The notes beneath the pieces were generated by a model. The model was given only the letters and a program-made list of their open reading frames with translations, ran no database searches and was not told the DNA's origin. Shown in pieces: positions 39,908 through 48,981 of a stretch of 64,000 bases of DNA. Both the position numbers and the translations under genes were made by a program. The stretch's first letter is position 1; each line of letters begins with the position of its first letter. This DNA is from Actinomycetota bacterium (GTDB lineage: Bacteria; Actinomycetota; Acidimicrobiia; Acidimicrobiales; Ilumatobacteraceae): contig WLHL01000001.1 in the NCBI GenBank assembly GCA_009702755.1, forward strand, positions 62,001-126,000, written 5' to 3'.

Positions 39908-41641
39908 ATGGCCGATCCAATCATCTCCGTCTCTCGTCGCTTGGCAGACGCCTTTTCGGCTGTCGCCGGCACGGCTGTTGACCCAGTGGTACGCCCGAGC
40001 GACCGAGCTGATGCCCAGGCCAATGGTGCTCTGGCGATTGCCAAGACAATGGGTCTGCAGCCACGCGAAGTGGCGCAAAAGGCTTTGGATGCCGCAGGTG
40101 ATTTGTCCGACATTCTTGCGTCGACAGAAATTGCGGGACCTGGCTTTATCAACTTGGTGTTCTCTGATGACTATCTTGCGCAGCAGTTGACGCTTGCCAT
40201 GGCAGAGAACACATTGGGCGTTCGCGTGTCAGATGATGCTCATACAGTCGTCATCGATTACTCCGCACCGAACGTGGCAAAAGAAATGCATGTCGGCCAC
40301 CTTCGCTCGACAGTGATTGGCGATGCACTTGTGCGCGTCATGGGTTTTGTTGGGCACACGGTTGTACGCGAGAACCACATTGGCGACTGGGGCACACCAT
40401 TCGGCATGTTGATCGAGCACCTCATCGACCTTGGTGAAGAAAATGCCGCACACGAACTTGGTGTCGGTGACCTCGACGGCTTTTACAAGCAGGCGCGCGC
40501 CAAGTTTGAAGCATCCGATGAATTCAAGACTCGCGCCCGCCAACGCGTGGTGATGCTGCAAGGCGGCGACGAAGACACCATGCGTTTGTGGCGCACTCTG
40601 GTGAAAGAAAGCACTCGATACTTCAACAAGGTGTACACGCAGCTTGATGTGCTACTGACCGATGATGACCTCATGGGTGAGAGTGCATACAACGACTTGT
40701 TGTCGGTTGTTGTTGACCGTTTGCGCGACAGTGGTTTGTTAGTGGAGAGCGATGGCGCAGAGGTTGTGTTCCCTGAGGGCTTCACCAACCGCGAAAACGA
40801 ACCGTTGCCATTGATTATTCGTAAGGGCGATGGTGGTTACAACTACGCCACGTCTGACCTTGGCTGCGTGATAGATCGTGTTGAACGCGTCGGCGCTCGC
40901 ACCGTCCTGTATGTCGTGGGTGCGCCACAAGCGCAGCACTTGCAGATGGTGGAAGCAGTGGCCCGCATGGCGAAGTGGATGCCCGAGGGTTACGTGATGA
41001 ACCACGTGTCGTTTGGCAGTGTGTTGGGCTCTGATCGCAAGATCCTGAAGAGTCGTGCTGGTGAAACGGTGAAGCTTGCTGCATTGCTCGATGAAGCAGT
41101 TGTGCGTGCTGAGGCTGCAGTCGTTGAAAAGAATCCAGACATGTCCGAAGCAGATCGCTCGGCTGTTGCCAACATGATTGGTATCGGAGCAGTGAAGTAC
41201 TCCGACCTCAGCACGGATCGTGTGAAGGATTACATCTTTGACTGGGAACGGATGCTGTCCTTTGAAGGGAACACAGCGCCGTACCTTCAATATGCGCACG
41301 CACGTATCTGCAGCATCTTCCGCCGTGCAGATGTCTCTCGCGTGTCTGTTCGCGGTGTGACCTCATCGTTGGCAGAACCCCAAGAACGTGCTCTTGCCTT
41401 GCGCATTCTGCGTTTCGACTCTGCAGTGTGGGAGATGATTGACACGTTGAGCCCTCACAAGTTGTGTACGTACCTTTTTGACTTGGCGACCGACTTCACT
41501 GCGTTCTATGAGCATTGCCCTGTGCTCAAGACTGGCCATGAAGAGACTCGTGAATCACGTCTTGCATTGTGTGATGCAACAGCTCGTGTCATGGAACAAG
41601 GGTTGTCGTTGTTGGGTATTCGCGCACCGGAGCAGATGTGA
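39908..41641 (+). CDS. argS: arginyl-tRNA synthetase
   Basis: The protein of about 577 residues charges tRNA-Arg. It has the N-terminal Arg-specific domain (to about residue 110), the HIGH motif region YSAPNVAKEMHVGHLRSTVI, RENHIGDWGTPFG, the KMSK-like SDRKILKSRAGE, and the C-terminal DALR anticodon domain (APYLQYAHARICSIFRRA). CAGAAT lies 9 nt upstream of the chosen ATG; an ATG at 39857 would add 17 atypical residues. It overlaps lysA by 4 bp (GTGA). Confidence 0.96.
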   Translation: MADPIISVSRRLADAFSAVAGTAVDPVVRPSDRADAQANGALAIAKTMGLQPREVAQKALDAAGDLSDILASTEIAGPGFINLVFSDDYLAQQLTLAMAENTLGVRVSDDAHTVVIDYSAPNVAKEMHVGHLRSTVIGDALVRVMGFVGHTVVRENHIGDWGTPFGMLIEHLIDLGEENAAHELGVGDLDGFYKQARAKFEASDEFKTRARQRVVMLQGGDEDTMRLWRTLVKESTRYFNKVYTQLDVLLTDDDLMGESAYNDLLSVVVDRLRDSGLLVESDGAEVVFPEGFTNRENEPLPLIIRKGDGGYNYATSDLGCVIDRVERVGARTVLYVVGAPQAQHLQMVEAVARMAKWMPEGYVMNHVSFGSVLGSDRKILKSRAGETVKLAALLDEAVVRAEAAVVEKNPDMSEADRSAVANMIGIGAVKYSDLSTDRVKDYIFDWERMLSFEGNTAPYLQYAHARICSIFRRADVSRVSVRGVTSSLAEPQERALALRILRFDSAVWEMIDTLSPHKLCTYLFDLATDFTAFYEHCPVLKTGHEETRESRLALCDATARVMEQGLSLLGIRAPEQM

Positions 41642-42909
41642 ACGCCATCGAGATGCGCCTGCTGCCGAGAACGGCATCCGTGAATGCTGATGGCGCCTTG
41701 TCTATCGGTGGGGTAGCGGTCGCAGAGATTGCGGCTCAATTCGGCACGCCCACATTCATCTATGACGAGCAGCATCTGCGCGAAACATGCCGCGAGGCTG
41801 TCGCAGCGTTTGGTGAAGATCGAGTGATCTATGCGACCAAAGCCTTCATCAACACCGCCGTAGTGCAGTTAATGAATGAAGAAGGCTTGTTGCTTGATGT
41901 TGCAACCGGTGGTGAATTGTTTGTCGCTTTGAATGCAGGTGTTCCAGCAAGTCGCTGTGTGATGCACGGCAATAACAAGTCGGAGGATGAACTTCGTACA
42001 GCGATGACTGCGGGCCTTCGACACATCGTGATTGACAGCTTTGATGAGATCGAGCGGATTGAACGGTTGCATGCTGAGGGTTTGCCTGCTCCGCGAGTGC
42101 AGTTACGCATCACTCCAGGGCTGCACGTGGAAACACATGCGTATGTGTCCACGGGTCAAGACGATTCGAAGTTTGGTTTCAATCTCAATAACGGTGATGC
42201 ACATCGAGCAGTCGAGCGTGCGCGTTCATCTCAAGCGATGGATCTTGTTGGCATTCACTGTCACATCGGTTCCAATGTGGTCACCGTTGCGAACTTTGAA
42301 GATGCATGGCGTGTGATGGTGGAATTGTTTGTTCCGTTGTCACTTCCTGAAATCACATTGGGAGGCGGTTTGGGTGTTGCATACACCGCAGACGACACCG
42401 CGCCCACAATGCAGCAATGGGCAGATGTATTGAAGCGTGCAACATCAGCGTTGCCTGAAGGAATCGCTGTGTATGTCGAACCAGGTCGCAGCATTGTTGC
42501 GTCAGCTGCAATCACGGTGTATTCCGTGGGCACAGTGAAGCCCATCGATGGCATCCGCACGTATGTCTCTGTCGACGGCGGAATGAGTGATAACCCGCGC
42601 CCGATGATGTACGGCAGTGTGTATGAAGCATTTGATCCACTGCGGGTTATTGCACCTCGCTCAGCGAAGGCGCGCATTGTGGGGAAGCATTGCGAGAGCG
42701 GAGACATTCTGATTCTGGATGCTCCCATCGCCGAAGGTGTGCAGGTCGGAGATCTTCTAGCTACCCCAGTGACCGGCGCATACGGCTACACAATGGCAAG
42801 TAACTACAACAAGGTGCCGCGCCCAGCCATCGTCTTCGTTGCTAATGGTGTCGCTCGCCTCGTCACACGCCGTGAGACCCTCGAAGATCTCATACGCCTC
42901 GACGTCTGA
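41638..42909 (+). CDS. lysA: diaminopimelate decarboxylase
   Basis: The 423-residue PLP enzyme makes lysine from meso-diaminopimelate. Motifs are VIYATKAFINTAVVQLM (PLP Lys), RCVMHGNNKSEDEL, GIHCHIGSNVV, LGGGLGVAY (phosphate loop), YVEPGRSIVASAA, and KHCESGDILILD with the active-site Cys. The GTG start overlaps the argS stop, so translation is coupled. A hairpin follows the stop codon. Confidence 0.96.
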   Translation: MNAIEMRLLPRTASVNADGALSIGGVAVAEIAAQFGTPTFIYDEQHLRETCREAVAAFGEDRVIYATKAFINTAVVQLMNEEGLLLDVATGGELFVALNAGVPASRCVMHGNNKSEDELRTAMTAGLRHIVIDSFDEIERIERLHAEGLPAPRVQLRITPGLHVETHAYVSTGQDDSKFGFNLNNGDAHRAVERARSSQAMDLVGIHCHIGSNVVTVANFEDAWRVMVELFVPLSLPEITLGGGLGVAYTADDTAPTMQQWADVLKRATSALPEGIAVYVEPGRSIVASAAITVYSVGTVKPIDGIRTYVSVDGGMSDNPRPMMYGSVYEAFDPLRVIAPRSAKARIVGKHCESGDILILDAPIAEGVQVGDLLATPVTGAYGYTMASNYNKVPRPAIVFVANGVARLVTRRETLEDLIRLDV

Positions 42910-42910
42910 C

Positions 42911-42928
42911 CCATCACTTCTGTGATGG
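42911..42928 (+). terminator. hairpin after lysA
   Basis: CCATCAC-TTCT-GTGATGG starts 2 nt after the lysA stop codon. No U-tract follows, so it may be a processing or weak attenuation hairpin before hom. Confidence 0.4.
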
Positions 42929-43005
42929 CATAGTTGGTTGGCAGATACTGCAAGGGAAATAAACCCTTTCGTTATCCACAGGGGTAGCCCTAGGCTTATC
43001 CCCCT

Positions 43006-44310
43006 ATGGCACAAGCCCCCCAGTCACCTTCCGTCGTGCGTATTGGCCTTCTTGGCTGCGGCAATGTCGGCGCTGCTCTCGTCCAACTGGTCGAGCGTCA
43101 GGCCGATGTCATTGAGGCACGCACAGGGGTTCGCCTCCAGATTTCTCGTGTTGCGGTGCGCAACATCAGCCGTGACCGCGAAGTGGAACTACCCGAGGGT
43201 GTTCTCACGCGGGACGCTCATTCCGTCGTGAATGACCCAACGGTCGATGTGATCGTTGAAGTGATGGGTGGAATCGAGCCTGCGCGTGAACTCATTGCAG
43301 CCGCCATTGCTCATGGCAAGCCTGTGATCACTGCCAACAAAGAACTCCTTGCAAACGTGGGTCATGAATTGTGGGCCCAGTCCGATGCCGCCGGTGTTGA
43401 CCTCTTGTTTGAAGCCGCTGTTGCTGGTGGTATTCCTCTTATTCGTGCTTTGCGTGAGTCGCTGCGTGGTGAACCAGTGACACGTGTGATGGGCATCGTC
43501 AATGGCACGACCAATTTCATTCTTACGAAGATGACCGATGAGGGCGCTGACTATTCAGCTGCTCTCAGCGAAGCACAGCGTCTCGGTTTCGCAGAGCGTG
43601 ACCCGACTGCAGATGTTGAAGGTTTCGATGCTGGTGCAAAGGCTGCGATTATCGCGAGCATTGCATTTGGTGCGCGCGTCGTTGCTGGCGATGTGTATCA
43701 CGAAGGAATCAGCGGTGTCACTGCCGCAGATATCGCCATTGCTCGTCGACTTGGCTACGTCGTCAAACTTCTAGCTATCGCGGAGAAAATTGACGACACC
43801 GAAACAATCGCAGTGCGTGTTCACCCTGCAATGGTTCCTATGAATCATCCGTTGGCGAGCGTTCGTGATTCCTACAACGCAGTAGTTGTCGAAGGCGATG
43901 CTGTCGGTCAGTTGATGTTCTACGGACGCGGTGCAGGTGGGTTCCCCACAGCATCAGCCGTTTTGGGTGATGTAATCGACGCAGCAGTGAACTTGCAGAA
44001 GAAAACATTCGGAAGCATCGGTTCTTTCAAGCGCGTTCCTGTGATGCCAATTGATGAAACATCATCGCAATACCTCATCGGGCTCGATGTGGAAGATAAG
44101 CCGGGCGTCCTGCATGCCATCACAGGTGTGTTTGCAAACCATGGCGTGAGTATTCGCGCTGCTGAGCAAGAGGGCATCGATGATGATGCTCGTCTTGTCT
44201 TCATTACTCACCGCGCGCGTGAAGCAGATGTTCAGGCATGCGTCAGCGAGTTCCGCAAGTCGCCTGCTGTGCGTCGTGCCTCTGGTCTGATTCGCGTTAT
44301 TGGCGAGTAA
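43006..44310 (+). CDS. hom: homoserine dehydrogenase
   Basis: The 434-residue protein reduces aspartate semialdehyde to homoserine. It has the NAD(P) domain (IGLLGCGNVGAALVQLVERQ), VITANKELLANVGHELW, AVAGGIPLIRALRESLRGE, GIVNGTTNFILTKM, the catalytic SEAQRLGFAERDPTADVEGFDA and KLLAIAE, and a C-terminal ACT domain (GLDVEDKPGVLHAITGVFAN) that probably senses threonine. TAGGCT lies 9 nt before the ATG. thrC follows after 4 bp. Confidence 0.96.
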   Translation: MAQAPQSPSVVRIGLLGCGNVGAALVQLVERQADVIEARTGVRLQISRVAVRNISRDREVELPEGVLTRDAHSVVNDPTVDVIVEVMGGIEPARELIAAAIAHGKPVITANKELLANVGHELWAQSDAAGVDLLFEAAVAGGIPLIRALRESLRGEPVTRVMGIVNGTTNFILTKMTDEGADYSAALSEAQRLGFAERDPTADVEGFDAGAKAAIIASIAFGARVVAGDVYHEGISGVTAADIAIARRLGYVVKLLAIAEKIDDTETIAVRVHPAMVPMNHPLASVRDSYNAVVVEGDAVGQLMFYGRGAGGFPTASAVLGDVIDAAVNLQKKTFGSIGSFKRVPVMPIDETSSQYLIGLDVEDKPGVLHAITGVFANHGVSIRAAEQEGIDDDARLVFITHRAREADVQACVSEFRKSPAVRRASGLIRVIGE

Positions 44311-44314
44311 CTCC

Positions 44315-45676
44315 ATGCAGTACGTCTCCACGCGTGGGTCTGCGCCAATTCTTGGTTTTGCAGATGTTGTTCTTGCAGGTCTTGCGACCGATGGCGGCTT
44401 GTATGTGCCGCAGTCGTGGCCATCACTGCCTGCCGACACAACAGGCACTTATGCCGAGCTCGCTGCGGCTGTTTTTGCGCCGTATCTCGGAGGAGACATC
44501 AGCAACGACACGATGCTGCGTCTCACTCGTGATGCATACGCGACTTTCCGTCATCCGGATGTGGTGCCGATTGTTGACTTGCAGCCAGGCCACAAACTCA
44601 TGGAACTGTTTCACGGCCCGACGCTTGCATTCAAAGATGTTGCGTTGCAGTTATTGGGTCGCATCTTTGATCACATTCTCACGGAACGTAATGAGAAGGT
44701 CACGATTGTTGGCGCCACCAGTGGCGATACCGGCAGTGCAGCGATTGATGGTGTGAAGGATTGCGCCAACGTTGAGATCGTCATCTTGTATCCCAAGGGT
44801 CGAGTGAGTGATGTGCAGCGTCGTCAGATGACCACCATTGATTCACCCAATGTGCGCACTGTTGCAATTGATGGCACGTTCGATGATTGTCAGGACTTGG
44901 TCAAGGCAATGTTCAACGATGCGCCATTTCGCGAGAAGCACAACTTGTCAGCAGTCAACAGCATTAACTGGGCGCGCGTCATGGCGCAGGTTGTGTACTA
45001 CGTCGAAGCAACACGCCGCCTCAGTGGTCCTATCGACATCACTGTGCCAACAGGAAACTTCGGCAATGTTCTCAGCGGATGGATTGCCAAGCAGATGGGC
45101 GCGCCTATTCGTCACCTCATTGTTGCGTCAAACGAGAACGACATCCTCACGCGTTTCTTTGAATCACAGAACATGAATGTCACCGGTGTGCATCCAACAC
45201 TGAGTCCCAGCATGGACATCCAAGTGTCCTCCAACTTTGAGCGTCTGCTGTTTGAAATGAATGGCCGTGATGGGGGAATGACATCTGCGCAATTGCAACG
45301 CTTCCGTGATCGTGGTCTCTTGAATATTGAACAAGACCAATACGAACAGTGGATTGCGCCAACCTTCCGCGCAGCGCGCGCCAATGACCACGACACTCTT
45401 TCCACCATCCGTTCGGTCTATGAAGAGACCGGAATGTTGATCGACCCGCACACTGCAGTGGGCGTGAAGGCTGCACGAGACCTTGCAGAAGATGGTGTCA
45501 CGATGTTGACTCTTGCAACGGCACACCCTGCGAAGTTCCCTGATGCAGTGGAACGTGCAACGGGAGTTCGTCCCGAACTGCCTGAGCATTTAGCTGACTT
45601 GTTCAGTAAGCCTGAGCGCACCAACGACTTGCCAAACGATTTGGCCGCCGTTGAAGCATTTGTCGCTAACCGCTAA
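44315..45676 (+). CDS. thrC: threonine synthase
   Basis: The protein of about 453 residues is PLP-dependent and converts phosphohomoserine to threonine. It has the long ThrC N-terminus (MQYVSTRGSAPILGFADVVL), HGPTLAFKDVALQLLGRI (PLP Lys), VGATSGDTGSAAIDGVKD, IDGTFDDCQDLVKAMF, and VPTGNFGNVLSGWIAKQMG (phosphate loop). A TTG at 44300 would overlap hom by 11 bp. thrB, the expected homoserine kinase, is not adjacent. Confidence 0.96.
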   Translation: MQYVSTRGSAPILGFADVVLAGLATDGGLYVPQSWPSLPADTTGTYAELAAAVFAPYLGGDISNDTMLRLTRDAYATFRHPDVVPIVDLQPGHKLMELFHGPTLAFKDVALQLLGRIFDHILTERNEKVTIVGATSGDTGSAAIDGVKDCANVEIVILYPKGRVSDVQRRQMTTIDSPNVRTVAIDGTFDDCQDLVKAMFNDAPFREKHNLSAVNSINWARVMAQVVYYVEATRRLSGPIDITVPTGNFGNVLSGWIAKQMGAPIRHLIVASNENDILTRFFESQNMNVTGVHPTLSPSMDIQVSSNFERLLFEMNGRDGGMTSAQLQRFRDRGLLNIEQDQYEQWIAPTFRAARANDHDTLSTIRSVYEETGMLIDPHTAVGVKAARDLAEDGVTMLTLATAHPAKFPDAVERATGVRPELPEHLADLFSKPERTNDLPNDLAAVEAFVANR

Positions 45677-45679
45677 GCG

Positions 45680-45919
45680 TTATTCGTCACGGCTGAGAAG
45701 CTCACGTAAGTATTGCTCCTCGAATTCGTCAGTGGGCGGTGGCATGTACTCCCACCCACATTGAGTGCAACCGCGGGTGGGGTTGATTGGCATGATGCAG
45801 CAGCCGCCGAGGATCACATTTCCCTGCCGAGCTTGATCGAATAGTTCAGGTCCGGGCATGCCAAACACAATCGGCACCAATTTCGTTCCGCAGTCCGGAC
45901 ATTTCCGTGGAGTGCCCAT
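45680..45919 (-). CDS. small zinc-ribbon protein (79 aa)
   Basis: The 79-residue protein has CPDCGTKLVPIVFGMPGPEL at the N-terminus and GCCIMPINPTRGCTQCGWEY in the middle: two CxxC pairs (CPDC and CTQC) that should bind zinc, plus two extra adjacent Cys. The FGMPGPEL segment suggests a defined family of small zinc-ribbon proteins, function unknown. It is 2 bp downstream of the HD hydrolase gene and probably cotranscribed. Confidence 0.75.
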   Translation of the reverse strand: MGTPRKCPDCGTKLVPIVFGMPGPELFDQARQGNVILGGCCIMPINPTRGCTQCGWEYMPPPTDEFEEQYLRELLSRDE

Positions 45920-45921
45920 GA

Positions 45922-46605
45922 TTAGTGCCCTCCCGAAGAGATGCGCTCATCCCGCGGGTACATCTCGTTCACCGCTGTAACGAATCGATTGACGAGTCGT
46001 TGTTGCAGCGGTTCGTACTTCTTGTTGGGTGTGGTGAATGCATCAGCGAGGCCTTGGTACCACTTGCATTGCAGTGCTAACCCGGTGTTGAAACTGGCTC
46101 GAAACTTTTCAATCTCTTCTGGAGTTTTTCCACGAAGATCCATTGCTGACTTTTCGCCATTGTTGACTTTGTCTGCGAGTGCTACCAAAACGGATGGGTC
46201 GGTGTGATCCTTTTTTGTCAGTCGTTCTAGGTATCCCTCTTTACGACTCCACCAGGATGCTTCATAGTCCTCTTGTGACTGTGACTGGCGACGGGCCTTC
46301 TCCACGGCTTTCGCAGCATGAGTTGCATCCGTACACGCTTCAACAATCTTGCGAACACCGGGACCGAACTCGAACTCGAGCTCCTCAAATGTCATGGGGG
46401 AGTCTTCGATGATGTCGTGGAGTAGAGCCGCAATGGCTTGCTCTTGTGTGCCATTGTGTTCGATCACAAGTGATGCAACACCCATGAGGTGTCCGATATA
46501 CGGCTCTTGATTGATCTTGCGGGCGTCGTGGCCGTGAGCGAGGCACGCGGCTTGGAATGCCTTGATGAATAATGGGCTTGGTACCCAGCGTGGGTCTGCA
46601 GCCAT
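45922..46605 (-). CDS. HD-domain hydrolase, MESH1/SpoT-like
   Basis: The protein of about 227 residues has the HD architecture of RelA/SpoT hydrolase and MESH1 proteins: FIKAFQAACLAHGHDARKIN, PYIGHLMGVASLV (first His), AIAALLHDIIEDSPMTFEEL (HD followed by ED), and VALADKVNNGEKSA (Asp). MESH1-type enzymes hydrolyse ppGpp or NADPH; the substrate here is untested. The ATG at 46605 follows AAAGGAGCCACC; an ATG at 46620 would place that site inside the gene. Confidence 0.82.
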   Translation of the reverse strand: MAADPRWVPSPLFIKAFQAACLAHGHDARKINQEPYIGHLMGVASLVIEHNGTQEQAIAALLHDIIEDSPMTFEELEFEFGPGVRKIVEACTDATHAAKAVEKARRQSQSQEDYEASWWSRKEGYLERLTKKDHTDPSVLVALADKVNNGEKSAMDLRGKTPEEIEKFRASFNTGLALQCKWYQGLADAFTTPNKKYEPLQQRLVNRFVTAVNEMYPRDERISSGGH

Positions 46606-46682
46606 GGTGGCTCCTTTCATCGCAAGGGAAGAGGAACGGGACCGTTATGTTCCCTGCATCCATAAAAGTACTGCAGGGGTGT

Positions 46683-46702
46683 GCCTGTTTAATTAAACAG
46701 GC
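46683..46702. terminator. perfect 20-bp palindrome between the HD hydrolase and lipoprotein genes
   Basis: GCCTGTTTAATTAAACAGGC is fully self-complementary. It lies 6 bp after the lipoprotein stop codon and about 80 bp before the HD-gene start. It could fold as an 8-bp stem with an AATT loop and end the lipoprotein transcript, or act as an operator for the HD-gene promoter. Confidence 0.5.
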
Positions 46703-46708
46703 CAGGAA

Positions 46709-47161
46709 CTAATTGGCGCTGATGCCGCAGTTCTTTGTCATGAATTTCTGAAAACGTTGAGATGCTGAGATTGTCGAAGAATCGTTTGAGATCTTGGCGA
46801 GCTCCTCACGAACTTTCACATCTTTCGCCATACCAGTGAGGTCGTAGCCATTGGCAGAGAAGATGGTGTTCATCGCGATGATGCCGCCGACCATTGCCTT
46901 CACATCTGCTTTCACTTCAGAGGGGGCACCGTCTGCCATCTTCTGTGAGAGTGCCGTTACGTTTGTCCACACATCTTTCATGACCTTTGGGTCTGTGATA
47001 GCAGCGGGGTCTTCTCCGTGCGGTCCTGCGCTGGCCGTTTCAAGATCTTTGGCAAGAGCACAGAAGGCAGCATGCTTTTCGTTAACGCCGTCGCTACTTG
47101 ACGACCCACATGCAGTGAGAACGAGTGCACCAAAGAGTGCTGCAGTGATGAGTTTTTTCAC
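46709..47161 (-). CDS. putative lipoprotein (150 aa)
   Basis: The protein starts at a GTG: VKKLITAALFGALVLTACGS, a lipoprotein signal peptide with a clear lipobox (LTAC) at about residue 18. The mature part is Ala/Lys-rich and helical, with a final Cys near the C-terminus that could pair with the Cys at about 34. No family recognised. The start overlaps the stop of the 48-residue gene by 4 bp (GTGA), indicating coupling. Confidence 0.75.
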   Translation of the reverse strand: MKKLITAALFGALVLTACGSSSSDGVNEKHAAFCALAKDLETASAGPHGEDPAAITDPKVMKDVWTNVTALSQKMADGAPSEVKADVKAMVGGIIAMNTIFSANGYDLTGMAKDVKVREELAKISNDSSTISASQRFQKFMTKNCGISAN

Positions 47162-47304
47162 TTCATGCCCAAGAACTTGCCCAACTTGGCGCGACGACCT
47201 GTGCGGGAAAGCGGAATACCAGTCGCACGAGAAATCTTGCGTTTTGCGGCGGTGATTCCCAATGCGCGCTTCCAAGAGAATGTGAGTCCGGGGCCTAACT
47301 TCAT
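47158..47304 (-). CDS. small basic protein (48 aa) coupled to the lipoprotein gene
   Basis: This 48-codon frame encodes a very basic protein: MKLGPGLTFSWKRALGITAA, then KRKISRATGIPLSRTGRR and a C-terminal GKFLGMK. The W-K-R-A-L-G-I-T and GIPLSRTGRR segments look conserved rather than random, and I recall similar short actinobacterial proteins without a known function. GAAGG precedes the ATG. The stop overlaps the lipoprotein GTG start. It could bind nucleic acid or a membrane surface. Confidence 0.65.
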   Translation of the reverse strand: MKLGPGLTFSWKRALGITAAKRKISRATGIPLSRTGRRAKLGKFLGMK

Positions 47305-47406
47305 GCCTTCGACCGTATCAGTTCAGCCCAAGAGCCTGCATGGGGGTTGGGCTTCGTCGAAAGGCAAACAGGGACTTACACTTCCGTCAAAGCGATGGGG
47401 GCATCA

Positions 47407-48981
47407 ATGACACACGTGTATCGCGCTGTTTGGACGGACAACTCAATGAGTCTGATTGACGAGTTGCCCCGTGAATATTCCGAGTGGTTGTCATCTCGTG
47501 GTACCCCCATTGACATCAAGGAAAATGCAGTTGTTGTCGATGGAATTCGAACTGCAACGTGGTCAACGTTCGAAAACTCATTAGGAAGAGCAGTTCAGAT
47601 CAATCTTGTTGAAGAACATGAAGGAACGTGGATTACTTCAATCACTGCAATCTGGACTCCTGATGAGAATGTTCTATGGGCCGACGTTCTGACGGAACTG
47701 CCGCACAACCAAGTTGGAATTGTGAATGCACCTCGTGTGATTCGAAATCTTCTACTGGGAGGAGGCGAACCACAGATTGGTCGAGACAGCATCGAAGTGC
47801 AGCCCCGCGAAGTTGATGATCAGAATGCATTAGACGAACTGATGGATGGCCTCAATGATGAGGACCGCTCTATTCCGTATCTCTTGATGCGAGTAGGAAA
47901 GGGGACCGAACGCAGGCTTTCAATTCAGCGCGCAACTCGAGCAAGCGAAACATTGGCTGGTCTGGCGCAAGTCTTTGCAGTTGATGAGAAGTCAGTTAAG
48001 TATCTCAACGGTGTTCTTTCATCATCACACCAGCTTGATGAGGTTGGTGCTCGCTTGATGATGCCGGGGGCCATTAATTCTCCGCAGGATGAGCGTCTCA
48101 CTTATTTCATCTCTTCAGTCGATCTCGATGACAATCAAAAGACTCTCGGTCGCATGATGTTGCGTCGTATTGGAATGACTTCACAATGGCCAAAAGTGCC
48201 AGTGACGTGGGCGATGCTGAAGCGTGAATGTGATCAGAAGAGAATCGAGTTGCTTCAGGATGCGAAGTCTCGTGGTGCGTCAATAGACACAGGTGCCATC
48301 GTTCGACCTTTGGACACGAATGAGAACACCGCCGAAATTCAGCGCCTTCGTGATCAGATTGATTATCTGCAAGAAGAGGTGTTGGTTGCAGCCATTGCTG
48401 CTGAAGAAGAAGCGGCAAAAGCAGAGAATTTCCTCAATGCACTTGTCGGTCGTCTCACGTCGGGGGAGCCGCCAATTCATCTTCGAATGAAACGCCAAAA
48501 TGTTCTCGGAACAATTGCTGAGGCTCGTCTTCATGTTCAGCATGTAGTGATCCCAGAGAGCGCAGAGCATTCCATCGAAGTTCTTGATGGTTCTGCAAGT
48601 TCGGAAACATGGGCAGGTGACATCAGCCAATTGTTCGGCGCGATGGAGGCATATGCGATTGCTGTTGCTCGCAAAACATTTAATGGCGACTTCCTGAAGT
48701 GGTGTGATGACGGGGGTGGATACTTCGCTAACAAGATTGCGATGAAGGAATCCGAACCCACCATGAAAGACCCAAAGTTAAAGATGGCTCGCGTCTTCCC
48801 TGTCTCTACCGATCTGGATGTCACTGGAATGAAGGTGATGGTGGCACATGCGAAAATTCAGATGCGTGGTGGTGGGCAGATTCCCCGTGTGTACTTTTAC
48901 GACGACACAAAGGGTGCGACGAAGAAGATCCACATCGGCTTTATCGGGCCCCATTTTTTGGTCCCGACATCTACCTTCTGA
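47407..48981 (+). CDS. unrecognised 524-residue protein
   Basis: I do not recognise this protein. The N-terminal domain (about 1-130) starts MTHVYRAVWTDNSMSLIDEL and is strand-rich. A middle region includes GKGTERRLSIQRATRASETL and DERLTYFISSVDLD. A coiled coil follows (NTAEIQRLRDQIDYLQEEVL, about 320-355), then a C-terminal domain ending KIHIGFIGPHFLVPTSTF, with an FYDDT segment. The compact C-terminal end resembles those of proteins in defence-type loci, which is a loose impression only. The ATG at 47407 begins a conserved-looking N-terminus; the frame is open 20 codons upstream. Confidence 0.65.
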   Translation: MTHVYRAVWTDNSMSLIDELPREYSEWLSSRGTPIDIKENAVVVDGIRTATWSTFENSLGRAVQINLVEEHEGTWITSITAIWTPDENVLWADVLTELPHNQVGIVNAPRVIRNLLLGGGEPQIGRDSIEVQPREVDDQNALDELMDGLNDEDRSIPYLLMRVGKGTERRLSIQRATRASETLAGLAQVFAVDEKSVKYLNGVLSSSHQLDEVGARLMMPGAINSPQDERLTYFISSVDLDDNQKTLGRMMLRRIGMTSQWPKVPVTWAMLKRECDQKRIELLQDAKSRGASIDTGAIVRPLDTNENTAEIQRLRDQIDYLQEEVLVAAIAAEEEAAKAENFLNALVGRLTSGEPPIHLRMKRQNVLGTIAEARLHVQHVVIPESAEHSIEVLDGSASSETWAGDISQLFGAMEAYAIAVARKTFNGDFLKWCDDGGGYFANKIAMKESEPTMKDPKLKMARVFPVSTDLDVTGMKVMVAHAKIQMRGGGQIPRVYFYDDTKGATKKIHIGFIGPHFLVPTSTF

